From contig CAJQQM010000027.1 of the NCBI GenBank assembly GCA_905480485.1, forward strand, positions 1 through 36,854: a stretch of 36,854 nucleotides of DNA, written 5' to 3'. Positions within the stretch are counted from its first letter, which is position 1; each line of letters begins with the position of its first letter. Positions 33,722 through 36,854 of this stretch are shown here, one piece after another. Made by a program: the position numbers and the translations under genes. This stretch comes from an uncultured Aureispira sp. (GTDB taxonomy: Bacteria; Bacteroidota; Bacteroidia; Chitinophagales; Saprospiraceae). Under the pieces are notes generated by a model. That model worked only from the letters and a program-made list of their open reading frames with translations. It made no database searches and had not been told where the DNA came from.

Positions 33722-34130
33722 TTATCCGAGACGATAGGATATTTCATGCCAATTGTTATTTAATTTCCACAACTGCCCATAAGTCTCCCCAATCATCATC
33801 ATTTCATTCCGGTTTCCTGCCGTTTTTAGAATAAACAATTCCAAACTCTCCAGCATGACCATTATCAACGGTTTGTATAAAAATAACCAGATTGTCATTT
33901 GTTTTGTATACCCAAATGTTCCCCTGGCCCGCACCTCTTTTCCCAAAAATGACTTTCCATACAGTACCTCATTGTAGTTAAGTCACTGAAGTTTGAAATC
34001 TTATGTTTCTTTAATTGTCCTATCGGGTTGTTTAATCTCTCAAGGTCCTTTACAATTTGCTCGTATTTTGAAGAAATTCTTGTACACGAAATGCACACAA
34101 TAGAATAAAAATAAGAAACCCTAATTTCAT
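33722..34130 (-). pseudogene. Remnant of a small lipoprotein gene with frameshifts and a stop
   Basis: Coding sense is spread over all frames in order along the minus strand. An ATG at 34130 opens a signal-like stretch (MKLGFLIFILLCA). The next frame continues from about 34095 with CISCTRISSKYEQIVKDL through NPIGQLKKHKISNFSDLTTM, so the lipobox cysteine is one frame away from its signal. A third frame, from about 33955, reads VIFGKRGAGQGNIWVY, then NLVIFIQTVDNGHAGEFGIV, then reaches TGA and goes on as NDDDWGDLWAVVEIK. A last switch gives NNNWHEISYRLG before the stop at 33722. At least three disruptions are needed to join these, so it is a pseudogene. Function of the ancestral lipoprotein is unknown. 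Confidence 0.6.
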
Positions 34131-34208
34131 TAACTTAGATTCTATTGAGCGATTATAGAGGTAGTATATTCCGTCTATCTATCTTAAGCGTTTTTTTAAT
34201 AAATAAGC

Positions 34209-36854
34209 TTAAATATCATAATTTAGGACAGGCATTAACCACTTTTCGGCCATTTCTCGGTGCATTTCTTTTCGGGTAGCATAAGATTCAACTTGGTCTT
34301 TTTCAATGTTGCCGAGTCCAAAATATTTAGCGTTTGGATGTGAAAAGTACCAACCGCTGACAGAGGCAGCAGGGTACATCGCAAAACTTTCGGTTAGGCG
34401 AATTCCCGTATTTTTTTCTGCTTCTAGAAGTTCAAAAAGTGTTTTCTTTTCGGTGTGTTCTGGGCAAGCAGGATAACCGGGGGCGGGTCGAATACCTTGG
34501 TATTTCTCCCGAATTAAAGCTTCATTGGTCAACATTTCGTTGGGGTCGTATCCCCAATGTATTTTACGAACCGCCTCGTGCATATACTCAGCAAAGGCTT
34601 CTGCAAGCCTATCGGCCAAGGCTTTGGTCATTATGGCATTGTAATCATCCAGATTATCTTCAAAATCTTTAACTCTCTGTTCGATTCCACCTCCTGTTGT
34701 AACAGCAAAAGCACCGATATAATCTTTCTTGCCCGATGTTTTTGGAGCAATAAAATCACTTAGGCAAAAATTGGCTTGCCCAGGTGCTTTTTTACGCTGT
34801 TGACGCAAGTTTCTAAGGGTCGCTAAAACACTATTTCGATCTTCATCGGCATATACCTCTATGTCGTCATCGTTGACACTATTGGCCGGAAAAAATCCGA
34901 TGACTGCGTTAGCGGTCAACCATTTTTCCTCTATAATTTGTTGCAAAAGTACCTGTGCATCGTCAAAAAGTTTTTGCGACTCTATACCAACAATTTCATC
35001 GTTCAAAATCTCAGGATACTTGCCTCTTAGTTGCCAGGAAGTAAAGAACGGCGTCCAATCAATATACCTTGCAAGCGTAGCTAAATCAAAATTTTGAAAG
35101 GTTTTGGTACCCACAAAAGATGGGCTAAGTGTTTGATGTTTTTCCCAATCTAATTGTAGTTTATTTTCTTTTGCTTTTTTGTACGTGAGGTACTTTTTGG
35201 CAGATTTACGATTACCTCTACGGAGTCTCACTTCTTCAAATTCGGCTCTTATACTATCCGTATAGGCTTTTTGTTGCTTTTCGTCTTCGTTGAGTAAAGA
35301 ACTCGCTACCGTTACCGATCTCGAAGCATCCAAAACATGTACAGCAATGTTGTTGGTGTATTGCGGTTCTATCTTTACGGCTGTGTGTGTTTTAGACGTC
35401 GTTGCGCCACCAATCATTAGCGGAATGTTAAAGCCCTGACGTTCCATTTCTTTGGCAACATAAACCATTTCGTCTAAGGAAGGCGTAATAAGACCGCTTA
35501 GGCCAATAATATCGACTTGATGTTTGCGCGCTTCTTTTAGTATCGTATCACAGGTTACCATTACCCCTAAATCGACGATTTCATAATTATTACAGGCTAA
35601 AACAATTCCTACAATATTCTTACCGATATCATGAACATCACCCTTTACGGTTGCCATTAATATTTTCCCTTTGGAAGAACCACCTGAATCTTTTTTCTCT
35701 TCTTCTATAAATGGCGTTAAATAGGCGACAGCCTGCTTCATTACACGGGCCGACTTAACAACCTGTGGCAAAAACATTTTGCCGGCACCAAATAAGTCTC
35801 CCACTACATCCATTCCGGCCATCAAAGGTTCTTCAATAACGCGCAGTGGACTCACGTATTTTTCATGGGCTTCGATAGTGTCAGCTACAATATAGTCCGT
35901 AATTCCTTTGACTAAAGAATGCGATAATCGTTCTTCGACGGATCCTTCTCTCCAAGACAAGTCGACGACACGTTTCTTTCCAGTTCCCTTTACTTTTTCG
36001 GCATATTCCATTAGTTTATCCGTTGCTTCAGGGTTTCTGTTGAAAAGCAAATCTTCCACCAATTTCAATAGTTCTTTTGGAATATCCTCGTATATTTCCA
36101 TCATACCTGCATTCACAATACCCATATCCATTCCTGCCTGAATCGCATGGTACAAAAATACAGAGTGTATAGCTTCGCGAATTACATTATTGCCTCTGAA
36201 AGAGAAAGAAATATTACTAACTCCTCCACTAATTTTTACGTTGGGCATCAATTTTTTAATGCCACGGCAAGCATCTATAAAATATATACCGTAGTTGCTG
36301 TGCGCTTCGATACCTGTCCCGATGGCAAAAATATTAGGATCAAATATGATATCCTGAGCTCTAAACCCAACTTTTTGGGTTAAAATTTTGTAGGCCCTAT
36401 AACAAATATCGACTTTTCTTTCGGTGGTGTCTGCTTGACCTTCTTCGTCAAATGCCATGACAATTACTGCCGCACCGTAGCGCTTACAAAGTTTGGCCTG
36501 ATGTATAAAGGCTTCCTCACCCTCTTTCATCGAGATCGAATTCACTATACATTTACCTTGTGCGCATTTGAGCCCCGCTTCTATTACCTCCCATTTGGAA
36601 GAATCTATCATGATAGGCAGTTTCGAAATGTCGGGTTCTGCAGCAATCAGGTTTAAGAAGGTAACCATCGCTTGTTTAGAGTCAAGCAAGCCTTCGTCCA
36701 TGTTTACATCGATGACTTGTGCACCGCCTTCCACTTGTTGACGGGCCACTGATAGGGCTTCTTCGTAGTTGCCATTTTTTATCAAACGTGCAAATTTTCG
36801 GGAGCCCGTCACATTTGTCCGTTCGCCAACATTAATAAAGTTTAAGTTTTCTCG
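34209..36854 (-). CDS. metH: Cobalamin-dependent methionine synthase (N-terminus beyond the window)
   Basis: The frame is open to the window edge; 881 residues are visible, starting [20 protein letters not shown], the beginning of the folate (pterin-binding) domain. MetH moves a methyl group from methyl-tetrahydrofolate through cobalamin to homocysteine. Visible domains in order: pterin-binding (about 1-260, with [13 protein letters not shown], and [16 protein letters not shown]), cobalamin cap helices (about 285-385), the B12-binding domain with [12 protein letters not shown] (DxHxxG, lower histidine ligand) and [10 protein letters not shown], then the SAM-dependent reactivation domain with [12 protein letters not shown] and [14 protein letters not shown]. 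The homocysteine domain would lie further right; in many Bacteroidota it is a separate gene, so this may be nearly the whole protein. No terminator is obvious after the stop. Confidence 0.95.
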   Translation of the reverse strand, partial: RENLNFINVGERTNVTGSRKFARLIKNGNYEEALSVARQQVEGGAQVIDVNMDEGLLDSKQAMVTFLNLIAAEPDISKLPIMIDSSKWEVIEAGLKCAQGKCIVNSISMKEGEEAFIHQAKLCKRYGAAVIVMAFDEEGQADTTERKVDICYRAYKILTQKVGFRAQDIIFDPNIFAIGTGIEAHSNYGIYFIDACRGIKKLMPNVKISGGVSNISFSFRGNNVIREAIHSVFLYHAIQAGMDMGIVNAGMMEIYEDIPKELLKLVEDLLFNRNPEATDKLMEYAEKVKGTGKKRVVDLSWREGSVEERLSHSLVKGITDYIVADTIEAHEKYVSPLRVIEEPLMAGMDVVGDLFGAGKMFLPQVVKSARVMKQAVAYLTPFIEEEKKDSGGSSKGKILMATVKGDVHDIGKNIVGIVLACNNYEIVDLGVMVTCDTILKEARKHQVDIIGLSGLITPSLDEMVYVAKEMERQGFNIPLMIGGATTSKTHTAVKIEPQYTNNIAVHVLDASRSVTVASSLLNEDEKQQKAYTDSIRAEFEEVRLRRGNRKSAKKYLTYKKAKENKLQLDWEKHQTLSPSFVGTKTFQNFDLATLARYIDWTPFFTSWQLRGKYPEILNDEIVGIESQKLFDDAQVLLQQIIEEKWLTANAVIGFFPANSVNDDDIEVYADEDRNSVLATLRNLRQQRKKAPGQANFCLSDFIAPKTSGKKDYIGAFAVTTGGGIEQRVKDFEDNLDDYNAIMTKALADRLAEAFAEYMHEAVRKIHWGYDPNEMLTNEALIREKYQGIRPAPGYPACPEHTEKKTLFELLEAEKNTGIRLTESFAMYPAASVSGWYFSHPNAKYFGLGNIEKDQVESYATRKEMHREMAEKWLMPVLNYDI

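Noticed and set aside
29767-34130. Stop-codon reassignment as an explanation for the internal stops
   Set aside because: The three genes use three different stops (TAG, TAA, TGA), one also needs frameshifts, and all other genes end normally at these codons.
1-36854. CRISPR arrays, insertion sequences, prophage, tRNA or rRNA genes
   Set aside because: No regularly spaced repeats, transposase or integrase motifs, cloverleaf sequences or rRNA segments were seen on either strand by eye.

Overview
This window looks like chromosomal DNA of an AT-rich member of the Bacteroidota. I would place it near the Saprospiria/Chitinophaga side of the phylum, but that finer placement is a guess. The evidence is a type IX secretion C-terminal sorting domain on a secreted esterase, promoters of the Bacteroidota form (TTG, 19-20 bases, TAnnTTTG) before rpsT and sucA, several lipoprotein and membrane families typical of the phylum (DUF7793-like, DUF2177, a DUF5117/DUF5118-type metalloprotease, a DUF6427-like membrane protein), and little sign of strong Shine-Dalgarno sites.

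Layout. 1-658: two minus-strand genes, a DUF7793-like protein and the start of a possible sensor kinase that leaves the window. 837-2914: arginase plus a secreted protein of unknown function. 3000-3257: rpsT, with its own promoter and terminator. 3680-8421: sucA (2-oxoglutarate dehydrogenase E1), an SRPBCC protein and manC as a probable operon. 8425-10402: a small membrane protein, truA and a YARHG lipoprotein on the minus strand. 10441-11121: a DUF2306 membrane protein. 11118-22259: a long minus-strand run holding a hybrid histidine kinase, a HbpS/GlcG-like protein, a SAM methyltransferase, an M3 oligopeptidase, a DsbD-type reductase with a duplicated N-terminal domain, a stand-alone copy of that domain, a polytopic membrane protein and a secreted protein of unknown function. 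22439-29641: plus-strand genes for a TPR lipoprotein, SerA, GcvT, Hsp20, an HMA-domain protein and a large secreted zinc metalloprotease, several closed by clear intrinsic terminators. 29767-34130: an accessory, partly decayed stretch. 34209-36854: metH, running off the right edge.

Most of the window is central metabolism (2-oxoglutarate dehydrogenase, one-carbon and serine metabolism through SerA, GcvT and MetH, GDP-mannose supply) and envelope maintenance. The most notable signals are four. SucA carries a 90-residue C-terminal extension ending in a helix-hairpin-helix-like domain. DsbD has an exact 160-residue tandem duplication, with a third copy encoded next door. Three nearby genes at 29.7-34.1 kb each carry disabling stops or frameshifts. 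A pair of 13-base repeats exactly 32 bases apart overlaps a sigma-54-like element before hsp20. I did not find a CRISPR array, an insertion sequence, a phage, a tRNA or rRNA gene, or a recognisable defence or biosynthetic cluster.
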